The position numbers were made by a program, and so were the translations under genes. A model generated the notes under the pieces. It saw nothing but the letters and a program-made list of their open reading frames with translations, made no database searches and was not told the origin of the DNA. From assembly GCA_005787665.1 (NCBI GenBank), contig SYAB01000110.1, positions 1 to 7,221 on the forward strand: a DNA stretch of 7,221 nt, written 5' to 3'. The DNA is from Actinomycetota bacterium. GTDB taxonomy: Bacteria; Actinomycetota; Actinomycetes; Mycobacteriales; Mycobacteriaceae. Of this stretch, positions 1 through 6,307 are shown piece by piece; the first letter of the stretch is position 1; each line of letters opens with the position of its first letter.

Positions 1-1369
1 ACTGCGCCCCCAATTGCTCGACCGGTTCGGCCTGGCCGTCGACGTGGCGGCCTCCCGTGACGTGGCGGTGCGCGGGGAGGTCATCCGCGCGCGCCTGGCC
101 TATGAGACCGACCCGGCCGGGTTCGCCGCCCGTTACGCCGACCGGGACAGCGAACTGGCGGGACGGATCGCCGCCGCCCGAATCCGGGTGGGCGAGGTCG
201 AGTTGCCCGGACGGGAGGTCGACCGGATTGCCGCGTTGTGCGCGGCCTTCGACGTCGACGGGATGCGCGCCGACCTGGTGGTGGCTCGCACCGCGATAGC
301 GCACGCGGCCTGGCGCGGGGCCGATACCGTCGCCGAGCAGGACATCAGGGTCGCGGCCGAGCTCGCGCTACCGCACCGCCGCCGCCGCGACCCGTTCGAC
401 GACCCCGGTATCGACCCGGCCCACCTCGACGAGGCCCTGTCCCGGTCGTCGGGTCCGGCCGACGAGGACGGCGGCCCCGACGAGGACCCCGACCCGCCGG
501 TCGACGGCCCGCAGACCGGGCCCGACGCCGGCCAGGGCGGTGCCACCGGGTCCGGCTCGGCGCCCCGTCCCGCCGCCGCGCCCGCACCGGCCTTCCGGAC
601 CAGGGCGCTGACGGTTCCGGGTGTCGGGGAGGGGCAGGCCGGTCGCCGATCGCCGGCCCGTAACTCCGCGGGCGCGACGGTGGGTGCGGGCCGCACGCCC
701 GAGGAGGGCCATGGGGTGCACCTGTTCGCCACGGTGCTCGCCGCCGCGGGACGACGGCAGGACGCGGGACCGCCGCGCCCGAATCCCCAGGACGTGCGGC
801 GCGCGCTGCGGGTCGGTCGAGAGGGCAACCTGGTGATCTTCGTCGTCGACGCCTCGGGGTCGATGGCGGCCCGCGACCGGATGGCGGCGGTCACCGGGGC
901 CGCACTGTCGCTGCTGCGCGATGCCTACCAGCGCCGCGACAAGGTGGCGGTGATCACCTTCCGGGCCGGCGGCGCACGCCTGGTGTTGCCGCCCACCGGC
1001 TCGGCGCACATCGCGGCCCGCCGACTTTCCGGCCTGGACACCGGTGGCACCACCCCGCTGGCCGAGGGCTTGTTGGCCGCCCGGGACGTGGTGGTGCGGG
1101 AACGTGCGCGGGACCGCTCGCGTCGGCCACTGGTGGTGGTGATCACCGACGGGCGCGCCACCTCGGGTCCGGATCCGTTGCAGCGCAGCCGGATCGCCGC
1201 GGCCCGGCTGCGGGCCGAAGCCGTCGCGGCGGTGGTGCTCGACTGCGAGACCTCCTACGTGCGACTCGGCCTTGCCGCCGAGCTCGCCGCCCAACTCGGC
1301 GCGCCGGTTCTGCGGCTCGAGCAGTTGCGCGCCGACGCACTGGCGCGGGCCGTGCGCCGGGCCGCGTGA
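1..1369 (+). CDS. ChlI-ChlD fusion type metal-chelatase ATPase/VWA subunit, 5' end missing
   Basis: This is the C-terminal part of a fused AAA+ (ChlI/BchI-like) and von Willebrand A (ChlD/BchD-like) protein, the Rv2850c type. The reading frame is open from base 2, and its first residues [11 protein letters not shown] are the chelatase AAA+ motif carrying the arginine finger. The TTG at 14 is therefore not a start; the P-loop lies upstream of the window. Counting from that TTG, residues 1-125 form the helical lid, with a sensor-2-like arginine in VVARTA and the family signature [11 protein letters not shown]. Residues 127-215 are an acidic, proline-rich linker. Residues 270-440 are the VWA domain, with a MIDAS motif DASGS at 279-283, a threonine-rich TGGTTPL at 343-349 and ITDG ending at 380. 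Such proteins drive metal insertion into tetrapyrroles by ATP hydrolysis. No chlorophyll genes are visible and the gene sits next to cobO/cobB, so I infer that it partners a CobN cobaltochelatase. The magnesium-chelatase name is only by homology. Confidence 0.9.
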   Translation, partial: LRPQLLDRFGLAVDVAASRDVAVRGEVIRARLAYETDPAGFAARYADRDSELAGRIAAARIRVGEVELPGREVDRIAALCAAFDVDGMRADLVVARTAIAHAAWRGADTVAEQDIRVAAELALPHRRRRDPFDDPGIDPAHLDEALSRSSGPADEDGGPDEDPDPPVDGPQTGPDAGQGGATGSGSAPRPAAAPAPAFRTRALTVPGVGEGQAGRRSPARNSAGATVGAGRTPEEGHGVHLFATVLAAAGRRQDAGPPRPNPQDVRRALRVGREGNLVIFVVDASGSMAARDRMAAVTGAALSLLRDAYQRRDKVAVITFRAGGARLVLPPTGSAHIAARRLSGLDTGGTTPLAEGLLAARDVVVRERARDRSRRPLVVVITDGRATSGPDPLQRSRIAAARLRAEAVAAVVLDCETSYVRLGLAAELAAQLGAPVLRLEQLRADALARAVRRAA

Positions 1370-1382
1370 CGGGTCGCCGCTG

Positions 1383-1997
1383 ATGCCACAGGGCCGACCC
1401 TCCGTCGTTCCCGACGACGGGCTGACCACCCGGGCCCGCCGCAGCGCGGCGATCCTGGCGGTACACACCGGTGCGGGCAAGGGCAAGTCGACCGCTGCGT
1501 TCGGGATGGCGCTGCGCGCGTGGAACGCCGGTCTCAGCGTCGCGGTTTTCCAGTTCGTCAAGAGTGCCAAATGGCGGGTGGGGGAGGAGTCGGCGTTCGA
1601 ACACCTCGGCCGACTGCACACCGAGACGGGCGTCGGGGGGCCGGTGCAGTGGCACAAGATGGGTGCGGGCTGGTCGTGGTCGCGTAAGCCGGGAACGGCA
1701 GAGGATCACGCCGCCGCCGCCGCCGAGGGCTGGCAGGAGATCGTGCGTCGCCTCGCCCAGCAACGCCACGACTTCTACGTTCTCGACGAGTTCACCTACC
1801 CGCTCCGGTGGGGCTGGGTGGACACCGGGGAAGTGCTGGAGGTGCTCGGCAGCCGTCCCGGCCGTCAGCATGTCGTCATCACCGGCCGCGATGCGCCGCA
1901 GCCGCTGCTCGACGCCGCCGACCTGGTCACCGAGATGGCCAAGATCAAGCATCCGATGGACACCGGCCGCAAGGGCCAGCGCGGCGTCGAGTGGTGA
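1383..1997 (+). CDS. cobO: Corrinoid adenosyltransferase CobO (BtuR/CobA family)
   Basis: The 204-residue cytoplasmic enzyme transfers the 5'-deoxyadenosyl group of ATP to the cobalt of a corrinoid, forming the Co-C bond of adenosylcobalamin or its precursors. The length fits the family (about 200 residues). Visible motifs are the unusual P-loop HTGAGKGKST at 28-37, a Walker B-like strand FYVLDEFTYPL at 131-141, the segment VITGRDAPQPLLDAADLVTEM (positions 165-185), and the C-terminal KGQRGVEW that closes BtuR/CobO proteins. The ATG at 1383 is chosen because the N-terminal MPQG..VP.DGLTTRARR resembles mycobacterial CobO as I remember it; the frame is open further upstream only as an overlap with the preceding gene. 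It starts 13 bases after the chelatase stop, with no strong ribosome binding site, and its TGA overlaps the cobB GTG. This suggests one transcript and coupled translation. Confidence 0.96.
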   Translation: MPQGRPSVVPDDGLTTRARRSAAILAVHTGAGKGKSTAAFGMALRAWNAGLSVAVFQFVKSAKWRVGEESAFEHLGRLHTETGVGGPVQWHKMGAGWSWSRKPGTAEDHAAAAAEGWQEIVRRLAQQRHDFYVLDEFTYPLRWGWVDTGEVLEVLGSRPGRQHVVITGRDAPQPLLDAADLVTEMAKIKHPMDTGRKGQRGVEW

Positions 1998-3364
1998 GCA
2001 CCGCACCAGCGGTCGTCATTGCCGCCCCGGCCTCGGGTACCGGAAAGACCACCATCGCAACGGGATTGATCGGTGCGCTGCGTGCTGCCGGTCATCGCGT
2101 CGCCCCGTTCAAGGTCGGACCGGACTTCATCGATCCCGGCTACCACGCGCTGGCGGCGGGGCGTCCGGGCCGCAACCTCGACCCGGTCCTGGTCGGCGAG
2201 GATCTGATCGGACCGCTCTACCGGCACGGGGCGCGCGATGCCGATATCGCCGTCGTCGAAGGGGTGATGGGACTCTACGACGGCCGTATCGACGATCACT
2301 TCACGGTTCCGGCCCGGGGTTCCACCGCGCAGGTCGCTCGGATGTTGGGTGCCCCGGTGCTGCTGGTGATCGACGGTCGCGGGCAGAGCCAGACCGCCGC
2401 GGCGGTGCTGCACGGCCTGGCCAGCTTTCATGCGGAGATTCGCATCGCCGGGGTGATCCTCAACCGGGTGGGTTCGGCCCGCCACGAACTGGTGCTGCGT
2501 CAGGCGTGCGAGTCGGTGGGGGTGACGGTGCTCGGCGCGGTGCCGCGCCGGGAGGACCTGTCGGTGCCGTCACGGCACCTGGGTCTGGTGACCGCGGTCG
2601 AACACGGGCAGCGGGGCGAGGACGCGGTGGCCGCGATGTCCGATCTGATCGCCCGCCATGTCGACCTCGCCGCCGTGCTGGCGCTCGCCCGATCGGCGGT
2701 GCCCGGCCAGGGCTGGTCCCCCGAGACGGCGGTCGGAGAACCGGTGGGGGGCCGGCCGGTGGTGGCGATGGCATCGGGGCGGGCGTTCAGCTTCGGCTAC
2801 GCCGAGCACGCCGAGTTGCTGCGTGCGGCCGGAGCGGAGGTGGCGGTCTTCGATCCGCTGTCCGACCCGCTACCGGAGCGGGCCGCCGCGCTGGTGCTGC
2901 CCGGCGGCTTCCCCGAGCAGTACCCCGGGCAGATCGCCGCCAACGAGACGCTGCGCGCCCAGATCCGGGCGCTGGCCGCGACCGCGCCGGTGCACGCCGA
3001 GTGTGGCGGTCTGACGTATCTGATGTCCGATCTCGACGGGCACCCGATGTGCGGGGTGATCGCCGGCTCGGCCGTCTTCACCCCGCGTCTCACCCTCGGT
3101 TACCGCGACGCCGTGGCGCCGACGGACTCGCCGCTGCACCCGGCCGGCCAGCGGGTGACCGGCCATGAATTCCACCGCACCACAGTGGAATTCGCCGGTC
3201 CCACCGAGCCGGCGTGGCTGATCGGGCGGTCCGGCGGACCGGCCCGGGCCGAGGGTGCCGTGCGGGCCGGAGTGCACGCGTCCTACCTGCACACCCATCC
3301 GGCAGCGCATCCCGGCTCGGTCCGGCGGTTCGTCGAGTACGCGCGCCGCGGACCGGTTCACTAG
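1994..3364 (+). CDS. cobB: Hydrogenobyrinic/cobyrinic acid a,c-diamide synthase CobB (CbiA family)
   Basis: This 456-residue protein should amidate the a and c carboxylates of the corrin ring using glutamine and ATP. The N-terminal half is a dethiobiotin-synthetase-like P-loop domain: ASGTGKTT at 13-20, KVGPDFIDPGYH at 40-51 and EGVMGLYDG at 89-97. The C-terminal half is a class I glutamine amidotransferase domain of the CobB/CobQ type: PGGFPE at 303-308, the nucleophile Cys337 in AECGGLTYL, and histidines in GHEFHRT (390-396) and ASYLHTH (429-435). The length matches the roughly 457 residues of the mycobacterial protein. There are two adjacent GTG codons, at 1991 and 1994. The second is preferred because GTGA then overlaps the cobO stop by 4 bases, a common coupling layout. 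No strong ribosome binding site is visible. The substrate is probably hydrogenobyrinic acid (aerobic pathway, CobN present), but sequence alone does not separate that from cobyrinic acid. Confidence 0.95.
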   Translation: MSTAPAVVIAAPASGTGKTTIATGLIGALRAAGHRVAPFKVGPDFIDPGYHALAAGRPGRNLDPVLVGEDLIGPLYRHGARDADIAVVEGVMGLYDGRIDDHFTVPARGSTAQVARMLGAPVLLVIDGRGQSQTAAAVLHGLASFHAEIRIAGVILNRVGSARHELVLRQACESVGVTVLGAVPRREDLSVPSRHLGLVTAVEHGQRGEDAVAAMSDLIARHVDLAAVLALARSAVPGQGWSPETAVGEPVGGRPVVAMASGRAFSFGYAEHAELLRAAGAEVAVFDPLSDPLPERAAALVLPGGFPEQYPGQIAANETLRAQIRALAATAPVHAECGGLTYLMSDLDGHPMCGVIAGSAVFTPRLTLGYRDAVAPTDSPLHPAGQRVTGHEFHRTTVEFAGPTEPAWLIGRSGGPARAEGAVRAGVHASYLHTHPAAHPGSVRRFVEYARRGPVH

Positions 3365-3374
3365 GCTCGGGCGG
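3362..3374 (+). promoter_or_regulatory. Possible leaderless internal promoter of cysG (-10 TAGGCT)
   Basis: TAGGCT at 3362-3367 fits the actinobacterial -10 pattern TAnnnT and is the same hexamer as the proposed efpA -10. If its last T is position -7, transcription would start at base 3374, the G of the cysG GTG, giving a leaderless mRNA as is common in mycobacteria. The hexamer begins on the TAG stop of cobB. There is no convincing Shine-Dalgarno sequence before cysG, which supports this weakly. I see no clear -35, and the match is short, so chance is possible. Confidence 0.4.
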
Positions 3375-4609
3375 TGTCCGAGAACGCCTACCTGGTCGGG
3401 TTGCGACTGGCCGGCAAGAAGGTCGTCGTGATCGGCGGCGGAACGGTGGCGCAGCGCCGGGTGCCGGTCCTGATCTCGCACGGCGCCGATGTGCATGTCA
3501 TCGCCCGGGCGGCGACCCCGGCGGTGGAGGCCCTGGCCGAACAGCAGCCGGGAATCACCTTGCAACTGCGGGACTACCGCGACGGCGATCTCAGCGGTGC
3601 CTGGTACGCCATCGCGGCGACCGACGACCCGGCGGTGAACGCCGCCGTGGTGGCCGAGGCGGAGCGCCGTCAGGTGTTCTGCGTTCGTGCCGACGCCGGA
3701 CGGGAGGGCACCGCGGTGACGCCGGCTTCCTTCGACTACGAGGGTCTGCTGGTCGGGGTACTGGCCGGCGGTGAACACCGGCGCTCGGCGGCGGTCCGCT
3801 CGGCGATCAGAGAGGCGTTCCAGCAGGGCCGTATCGCCCCCGACGTGGTGGCCGCCACCGCGTCCGACGTGATCGCCGGCGGCGTGGCCCTGGTCGGCGG
3901 CGGACCCGGGGACCCCGAACTGATCACTGTCCGGGGTCGTCGCCTGCTCGCCCATGCAGACGTCGTAGTCGCCGACCGGCTGGCACCACCGGAGTTGCTT
4001 GCCGAGCTGCCGCCGAACGTCGAGGTCATCGACGCCGCCAAGATCCCGTACGGCCGGGCGATGGCCCAGGAGGCCATCAACGAGGTTCTCATCGAACGGG
4101 CCCGGGCCGGGCAGTTCGTGGTGCGACTCAAGGGCGGGGACCCGTTCGTCTTCGCCCGCGGCTACGAGGAAGTCCTGGCCTGTGCCGAAGCGGGGATCCC
4201 GGTCACCGTGGTCCCGGGTGTCACCAGCGCCATCGCGGTACCGGCGATGGCCGGCGTCCCGGTCACCCACCGGGCCGTCAACCACGAGTTCGTCGTGGTC
4301 AGCGGGCATCTCGCCCCCGACGACCCGGAGTCCCTGGTGCAATGGGACGCCCTGGCGAAGCTGTCCGGGACCCTGGTCCTGCTGATGGGCGTCGAACGCA
4401 TCGAACTGTTCGCCGACGTTCTCATCCGCGGTGGCCGGCCCCCACAGACGCCCGTCCTGGTGGTCCAGCACGGGACCACCGCAGCGGAACGAATCCTCCG
4501 CACCACCCTCGCTGACGTGCCCGAACGCATCCGCGCAGAGGGGATTCGGCCACCGGCGATCATCGTGATCGGCCCGGTCGCCGGGTTCGAGACTCGATCG
4601 AGACTTTAA
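3374..4609 (+). CDS. cysG: Siroheme synthase CysG: precorrin-2 dehydrogenase domain fused to uroporphyrinogen-III methyltransferase
   Basis: This 411-residue two-domain cytoplasmic enzyme starts at GTG 3374 (MSENAYLVGLRLAGKK, as in mycobacterial CysG), 9 bases after cobB. The N-terminal domain (1 to about 150) is a Rossmann-type precorrin-2 dehydrogenase with GGGTVAQRR at 21-29 and an aspartate at 107 (FCVRADA) that lines up with the catalytic Asp104 of Salmonella CysG. The C-terminal domain (about 170-402) is the SAM-dependent methyltransferase: VGGGPGDPELIT at 174-185, RLKGGDPFVFARG at 251-263, and VPGVTSAIAVPAMAGVPVTHR at 280-300. It makes precorrin-2, the branch point of siroheme and cobalamin, which explains its place beside cobB. 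The linker between domains is short: about 43 residues separate AGGEHRR from the methyltransferase glycine motif, against roughly 90 in the Salmonella enzyme. The dimerisation/helical region there appears to be missing, so chelatase activity is uncertain. Confidence 0.95.
   Translation: MSENAYLVGLRLAGKKVVVIGGGTVAQRRVPVLISHGADVHVIARAATPAVEALAEQQPGITLQLRDYRDGDLSGAWYAIAATDDPAVNAAVVAEAERRQVFCVRADAGREGTAVTPASFDYEGLLVGVLAGGEHRRSAAVRSAIREAFQQGRIAPDVVAATASDVIAGGVALVGGGPGDPELITVRGRRLLAHADVVVADRLAPPELLAELPPNVEVIDAAKIPYGRAMAQEAINEVLIERARAGQFVVRLKGGDPFVFARGYEEVLACAEAGIPVTVVPGVTSAIAVPAMAGVPVTHRAVNHEFVVVSGHLAPDDPESLVQWDALAKLSGTLVLLMGVERIELFADVLIRGGRPPQTPVLVVQHGTTAAERILRTTLADVPERIRAEGIRPPAIIVIGPVAGFETRSRL
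4587..4605. repeat. Two 8-bp direct repeats TCGAGACT, 11-bp period
   Basis: TCGAGACT occurs at 4587-4594 and again at 4598-4605, one helical turn apart. Both lie in the last codons of cysG (encoding the tail FETRSRL) and just upstream of efpA. The second copy runs into the palindrome that starts at 4601. A pair of half-sites at this spacing could be a protein-binding site; chance within a short coding tail is the alternative. Confidence 0.45.
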
Positions 4610-4614
4610 AGTCT
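4601..4614. promoter_or_regulatory. 14-bp perfect palindrome AGACTTTAAAGTCT over the cysG stop and efpA -35 region
   Basis: AGACTTTAAAGTCT reads the same on both strands. It contains the cysG TAA (4607-4609) and is centred about 34 bases before the likely efpA transcription start, so a bound dimeric repressor would block the -35 region. The form resembles AT-centred dyads used by MarR-like regulators, but no regulator gene is in the window. Alternatively the RNA could fold as a 5-bp stem with a TTAA loop followed by a U-rich run (4614-4624), a weak intrinsic terminator for the cob/cysG transcript. The operator reading seems more likely because the stem is short and AU-rich. Confidence 0.5.
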
Positions 4615-4642
4615 TCTTAATTTTGCGGTAGGCTAGTCCGTT
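4605..4642 (+). promoter_or_regulatory. efpA promoter, probably leaderless (-10 TAGGCT)
   Basis: TAGGCT at 4629-4634 fits TAnnnT. It lies 8 bases before the ATG at 4643, so transcription would begin at or within 2 bases of the start codon. The region between, and the 33-base intergenic gap, has no Shine-Dalgarno sequence. The -35 position falls on TTTAAA at 4605-4610 (18-bp spacer), inside the palindrome, and is not a good TTGACA match. The spacer (4611-4625) is strikingly AT-rich against the surrounding DNA. An in-frame TAG at 4634-4636 rules out a start further upstream. Confidence 0.6.
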
Positions 4643-6232
4643 ATGACGGCACTCGACGACGCTGAGCGCACGGCACCCTTCGAAAGGGCGACCGGCGCCG
4701 GCTCCCCGAACGCCGCGGATTCCGGGTTGGTTCCGATGCGCTCGGCCGAGCTGGCGAAGTCCGGTCCGGCGTCGTGGCTGCCCTCGCCGCGATTCCTCGC
4801 CGCGGTCTTCGCGATCGGCGGCATGCAGCTCCTGGCCACCATGGACAGCACGGTTGCGATCGTGGCTCTCCCCAAGATTCAGGATGAGCTCGGCCTCTCC
4901 GATGCCGGCCGCAGCTGGGTGATCACCGCTTACGTCCTGACGTTCGGCGGACTGATGCTGCTCGGCGGCCGGCTCGGCGACACCATCGGGCGCAAGCGGA
5001 CCTTCATCGTCGGGGTATCGCTGTTCATCATCGCCTCGGTGCTGTGCGGCATCGCCTGGGACGAAGCCACGCTGGTGGTCGCCCGGCTGCTGCAGGGCGT
5101 CGGCGCTGCGATCGCCTCGCCGACCGGGTTGGCGCTGGTGGCCACCACCTTCTCCAAGGGCCCGGCCCGTAATGCCGCCACGGCGGTGTTCGCGGCCATG
5201 ACCGGTATCGGATCGGTGATGGGCCTGGTCGTCGGTGGTGCGTTGACCGAATGGTCCTGGCGACTGGCGTTCCTGGTCAACGTGCCGATCGGCCTGCTGG
5301 TCATCTACCTGGCGCACACCACCCTGCGCGAAACCCACCGTGAGCGGCTGAAGCTGGATGCGGCGGGTGCGTTGCTGGCGACGGTGGCCTGTACCGCCGC
5401 GGTGTTCGGCTTCGCGCAGGCCCCGGAGAACGGCTGGCTCTCACCGTCGACGATCGGCGCCGGAGTCGCCGCCGTGCTGGCGTTCGCCGCCTTCGTGCTG
5501 GTGGAGCGCACCGCGATCAACCCGGTCGTGCCCTTCGAGCTGTTCCGTGACCGCAACCGGCTGGCGACTTTCGCCGCGATCTTCCTGGCCGGCGGGGTGA
5601 TGTTCACCCTCACGGTGCTGATCGGGCTCTACGTCCAGGACATCCTCGGCTACAGCGCGCTGCGCGCCGGCGTCGGCTTCATCCCCTTCGTGGTCGCCCT
5701 CGGTGTCGGCCTGGGCGTCTCCTCGCAGCTGGTCTCGCTGTTCGCGCCCCGGCTGCTGGTGATCGCCGGCGGCGTGCTGGTGCTGGGAGCGATGCTGTAC
5801 GGCTCGACGCTGGACGCCGGGATCCCCTACTTCCCGAACCTGGTGATTCCGATCGTCGTCGGCGGCCTCGGCATCGGGATGATCGTGGTGCCGTTGACCG
5901 TCTCGGCCATCGCGGGGGTGGGCTTCGACCAGATCGGCCCGGTGTCGGCGATCGCGCTGATGCTGCAGAACCTGGGCGGCCCGGTCGTGCTGGCCATCAT
6001 TCAGGCGGTCATCACCTCCCGGACGCTGTACCTGGGCGGCACCACCGGCCCGGTCAAGCGCATGAACCCCGAACAGCTCCACGCCCTGGACCAGGGCTAC
6101 ACCTACGGACTGCTCTGGGTGGCCGGCGTGGCCGTCGTCGTCGGCGCGGTCGCGCTGTTCATCGGCTACACCGCGCAGCAGGTGGCGCATGCCCAGGAGG
6201 TCAAGGAGGCGATCGACGCCGGAGAGCTTTAG
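4643..6232 (+). CDS. efpA: EfpA, DHA2-type 14-helix MFS transporter
   Basis: This 529-residue inner-membrane protein belongs to the QacA-like drug:proton antiporter family. The length and the C-terminal ending VKEAIDAGEL match M. tuberculosis EfpA (530 residues) from memory. Residues 1-50 are a polar, proline-containing cytoplasmic extension. About 14 hydrophobic segments follow (roughly 52-76, 92-108, 120-138, 143-168, 180-200, 207-226, 238-257, 270-287, 308-330, 342-365, 369-388, 398-424, 434-458, 488-510). Motifs: MDSTVAIVALP at 67-77 with the family aspartate Asp68 in helix 1; motif A GGRLGDTIGRKR at 108-119; the motif B region ARLLQG at 147-152; and motif C GIGSVMGLVVGGA at 188-200. EfpA is essential in M. 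tuberculosis and has been linked to drug efflux and, more recently, to lipid transport. The exact substrate here is unknown. It has its own promoter and is probably not simply part of the cobalamin transcript. Confidence 0.96.
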   Translation: MTALDDAERTAPFERATGAGSPNAADSGLVPMRSAELAKSGPASWLPSPRFLAAVFAIGGMQLLATMDSTVAIVALPKIQDELGLSDAGRSWVITAYVLTFGGLMLLGGRLGDTIGRKRTFIVGVSLFIIASVLCGIAWDEATLVVARLLQGVGAAIASPTGLALVATTFSKGPARNAATAVFAAMTGIGSVMGLVVGGALTEWSWRLAFLVNVPIGLLVIYLAHTTLRETHRERLKLDAAGALLATVACTAAVFGFAQAPENGWLSPSTIGAGVAAVLAFAAFVLVERTAINPVVPFELFRDRNRLATFAAIFLAGGVMFTLTVLIGLYVQDILGYSALRAGVGFIPFVVALGVGLGVSSQLVSLFAPRLLVIAGGVLVLGAMLYGSTLDAGIPYFPNLVIPIVVGGLGIGMIVVPLTVSAIAGVGFDQIGPVSAIALMLQNLGGPVVLAIIQAVITSRTLYLGGTTGPVKRMNPEQLHALDQGYTYGLLWVAGVAVVVGAVALFIGYTAQQVAHAQEVKEAIDAGEL

Positions 6233-6285
6233 CTCGACGGGTCGAATCGGGCGGACGACGCCGAGAGCTTTAGCTCGACGGGTCG
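6214..6285. repeat. Near-perfect direct repeat of the efpA 3' end, each copy with a GAGCTTTAGCTC dyad
   Basis: The 31 bases at 6214-6244, which end the efpA reading frame and include its TAG, recur at 6256-6285 with a single missing G as the only difference. Eleven unrelated bases (6245-6255) lie between the copies. The last 23 bases of each copy (6222-6244 and 6263-6285) are identical. Each copy contains the dyad GAGCT-TT-AGCTC (6224-6235 and 6265-6276), so the dyads are 41 bp apart. The missing G shifts the frame, so the second copy is not translated as an EfpA tail. It could be the scar of a tandem duplication, a slippage event, or a pair of binding sites. Confidence 0.9.
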
Positions 6286-6307
6286 TGCCTGGGTAGGGTA
6301 GCTACCC
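6269..6307 (+). promoter_or_regulatory. Promoter of the second transporter gene, probably leaderless (-10 TAGGGT)
   Basis: TAGGGT at 6294-6299 fits TAnnnT and lies 8 bases before the ATG at 6308, exactly the spacing in front of efpA. The ten bases GGTAGGGTAG (6292-6301) match GGTAGGCTAG (4627-4636) before efpA at nine positions, and both include an in-frame TAG 9 bases before the ATG. The -35 position falls on the second GAGCTTTAGCTC dyad (6265-6276). No Shine-Dalgarno sequence is evident, which fits leaderless translation. Confidence 0.55.
6296..6307. promoter_or_regulatory. 12-bp perfect palindrome GGGTAGCTACCC touching the second transporter ATG
   Basis: GGGTAGCTACCC is self-complementary, overlaps the last bases of the proposed -10 and ends on the base before the ATG at 6308. 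An overlapping arrangement, TGGGTA at 6290-6295 and TACCCA at 6303-6308, forms a second 6-bp inverted repeat. If transcription starts at about 6306-6308 the palindrome is mostly outside the mRNA, so it would act as DNA, for example an operator over the start site. The efpA promoter has no equivalent at this position. Confidence 0.5.

Noticed and set aside
14..16. TTG at 14 as the start of the chelatase gene
   Set aside because: The frame stays open to the window edge and the upstream codons encode LRPQ, part of the conserved [11 protein letters not shown] motif. The gene begins outside the window.
1126..1133. GCCACTGG resembling the B12-box of cobalamin riboswitches
   Set aside because: It lies inside the VWA coding region ([10 protein letters not shown]) with no surrounding riboswitch structure and not in a leader. 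A chance match.
368..1657. Open frame of 429 codons on the minus strand opposite the chelatase gene and cobO
   Set aside because: It is the complement of two genes with clear catalytic motifs, and its own translation shows no domain. GC-driven shadow.
1471..3168. Long + strand frame of 565 codons overlapping cobO and cobB
   Set aside because: It is out of frame with both genes and extremely rich in Arg, Gly, Pro and Ser. The cobO and cobB frames carry all family motifs.
4601..4624. Strong intrinsic terminator after cysG
   Set aside because: The possible stem is only 5 bp and AT-rich, and the T-run is interrupted. The promoter-overlapping operator reading fits better, although a weak terminator is not excluded.
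2870..5338. Open frame of 822 codons on the minus strand across cobB, cysG and efpA
   Set aside because: It crosses three well-supported genes and two gene boundaries, and its translation is low-complexity, rich in Arg, Gly, Asp, Gln and His, with no recognisable motif. Long antisense frames are expected in DNA with G/C-rich third codon positions.
6256..6307. Small peptide gene or EfpA tail remnant expressed from the second repeat copy
   Set aside because: The missing G shifts the frame, there is no start codon with a ribosome binding site, and an in-frame TAG (6299-6301) precedes the paralogue. It is better described as a repeat.
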